From the NCBI GenBank assembly GCA_964613665.1, contig CAZTIG010000072.1, positions 1-18,656 of the forward strand: a stretch of DNA of 18,656 nt, written 5' to 3'. Of this stretch, positions 17,490 through 18,656 are shown piece by piece. Position 1 is the first letter of the stretch. Each line of letters begins with the position of its first letter. The notes under the pieces were generated by a model. That model was not told the origin of the DNA. It worked only from the letters and a program-made list of their open reading frames with translations, and ran no database searches. The DNA comes from CAZQFV01 sp964613665 (GTDB lineage: Bacteria; Chloroflexota; Chloroflexia; DTKN01). The translations under genes were made by a program, and so were the position numbers.

Positions 17490-18656
17490 CTACTGCCGCG
17501 GCTCTACAAAGTCGCTGCCCAGGATGATGACGATGTCGGGATAGGACACGGTGGGGATCTCTCCCGGCTCCACCTGGTGCACGTTGCCGGGGGAGATGTG
17601 CAGCAACTGGACCAACAGGCCCTGGGTAAAGGTGTGCGGGCCGCTGTCGAAGAGGAGGGTCTGGGTGTAGGTGGACCGGTCGGCGTCGGTGATGGCGACG
17701 TGGTCGCTGGCAAAGCCGCTCTGGTAGAGGTACTCGGCGGTGCGGCGGGCCAGACCCGGCGTCTCGGTGCCGTTCTGCACCTCGACCCGCGCGCCCTCCT
17801 CGGCCAGCTTGCGCAGCGTGGGGTCGAGCCGCATCTGCCGGACGATCTCGCGCACGCAGGGGATGCACGGCTCCAGGTCGCTGGTCCCGCTGATCTCGGT
17901 GAGATGCCGATAGTCCAGCCCATAAGAGCTGATGCTCTCCGCCGGGATCTGCGACGACAGGCGCAGCATGGAGAAGAGGATGCCGGGCTGGATGTCGGTG
18001 CGCAGGGAGCCGCTCAACTGGTTCAGGAGGTCGGTCATCTTGTCGATGTCGGTGAGGGTGTCCAGGCGCAGGACGCGGTCGCGGATGGCCATGAGGACCT
18101 GCTGTTGGCGGCGGTTGCGGCCGATGTCGCTGTCGGCGTGGCGAGAGCGGGCGTACTGCAGGGCGGTGCGGCCGTCCATGTGCTGCAGGCCGGCCGGGAT
18201 GTAGATACGGGTGTAGCCATAGTCCGGCGTGGGATACTCGTTGTCCTCCAGGGGGGTCGGGACGTCGATGATGATGCCGCCGACCAGGTCGACGATGCGC
18301 TCAAAGCCCTGGAAGTCGATCTCGGCATAGTAGTCGACGGGCACATCGATCAGGAATTGTACGGTGCGCATGGCCAGGCCCGGGCCGCCGCCGGCGTCGG
18401 CATAGTAGGTCTCGCCGATGCTGTAGGCGGCGTTGATCTTGCGGTAGCATTCGCAGTCGGGGATGTAGACGCGGGTGTCGCGGGGGATGGAGAGCATGCT
18501 GGCAAAGTGCTTCACCGGGTCGACGTACACGACGATGTTGACGTCGCTGCGAGTGCCGCCCTCGCCTTCGCCGCGCCGGTCCACCCCCAGCAACAGGACG
18601 GTGAACGGCTTGTTGATCGGGTCGGGGGTGGGCTGGGGAGTAGTTCCCGGGGTGGT
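17490..18656 (-). CDS. LytR-CpsA-Psr (LCP) family glycopolymer transferase, 5' end outside window
   Basis: 388 residues are visible, in frame to the window edge; the N-terminus and its membrane helix lie beyond it. The visible part opens with a Thr/Pro-rich linker (TTPGTTPQPTPDP) that fits a stalk after a membrane anchor. The LCP domain follows: LLLGVDRRG, RSDVNIVVYVD, SIPRDTRVYIP, RKINAAYS, FERIVDLVGGIIIDVP, and HMDGRTALQYARSRHADSD followed by IGRNRRQQQV, with the Arg/Asp residues that bind the polyprenyl pyrophosphate. A LytR_C-type domain makes up roughly the last 120 residues (RVEVQNGTETPGLARR onward). LCP enzymes attach lipid-linked polymers to the wall outside the cell. Unusual are two close cysteine pairs, CEC and CIPC. 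It precedes recN by 138 bp on the same strand; recN has its own promoter. Confidence 0.93.
   Translation of the reverse strand, partial: TTPGTTPQPTPDPINKPFTVLLLGVDRRGEGEGGTRSDVNIVVYVDPVKHFASMLSIPRDTRVYIPDCECYRKINAAYSIGETYYADAGGGPGLAMRTVQFLIDVPVDYYAEIDFQGFERIVDLVGGIIIDVPTPLEDNEYPTPDYGYTRIYIPAGLQHMDGRTALQYARSRHADSDIGRNRRQQQVLMAIRDRVLRLDTLTDIDKMTDLLNQLSGSLRTDIQPGILFSMLRLSSQIPAESISSYGLDYRHLTEISGTSDLEPCIPCVREIVRQMRLDPTLRKLAEEGARVEVQNGTETPGLARRTAEYLYQSGFASDHVAITDADRSTYTQTLLFDSGPHTFTQGLLVQLLHISPGNVHQVEPGEIPTVSYPDIVIILGSDFVEPRQ

Overview
The window looks like chromosomal DNA of a high-GC, probably Chloroflexota (Anaerolineae/Caldilineae-like) bacterium. This is inferred from four things: a huge secreted subtilase ending in the 'YLPLV' tail that I associate with Chloroflexota exported proteins; a very large O-antigen-ligase-like/TPR protein; a CxxC-x17-CxxC zinc-ribbon protein; and a wall-polymer gene set (LCP, WecA/TagO-type transferase). 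I see no rRNA, tRNA, CRISPR array, transposase or phage gene.

Layout. 84-4232 (minus) encodes an exported protein with two complete tandem subtilisin modules and two PKD domains. 4233-4627 is a divergent intergenic region. It holds one promoter facing left and one facing right, and between them a 184-bp nested inverted-repeat (REP/MITE-like) element. 4628-6307 (plus) is a B12-dependent acyl-CoA mutase large subunit, followed by a small zinc-ribbon gene (6366-6644). From 6676 to the right edge every gene is on the minus strand. In transcription order these are LCP (cut by the window edge), recN, the O-antigen-ligase-like/TPR protein, the WecA/TagO-like transferase, an LppM-like lipoprotein, RNase PH and a GT4 glycosyltransferase.

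How the genes fit together. recN has its own promoter. recN, ligase and transferase are tightly packed: a 6-nt gap with the ribosome-binding site inside the recN stop region, then a 4-nt GTGA overlap. DNA repair is therefore probably co-transcribed with cell-surface polymer assembly. The transferase would load the first sugar on a polyprenyl phosphate, a glycosyltransferase would extend it, and the ligase-like protein and/or the LCP protein would transfer the polymer to its acceptor. That pathway is inferred.

The most notable points are: (i) the mutase has Phe89 and Gln207 where methylmalonyl-CoA mutase has Tyr89 and Arg207, the isobutyryl-CoA-mutase pattern; (ii) both subtilase modules keep Asp/His/Ser but lack the oxyanion-hole Asn; (iii) the nested palindromic element between two divergent promoters; (iv) three promoters share TTGCsC-N17-TACAAT.
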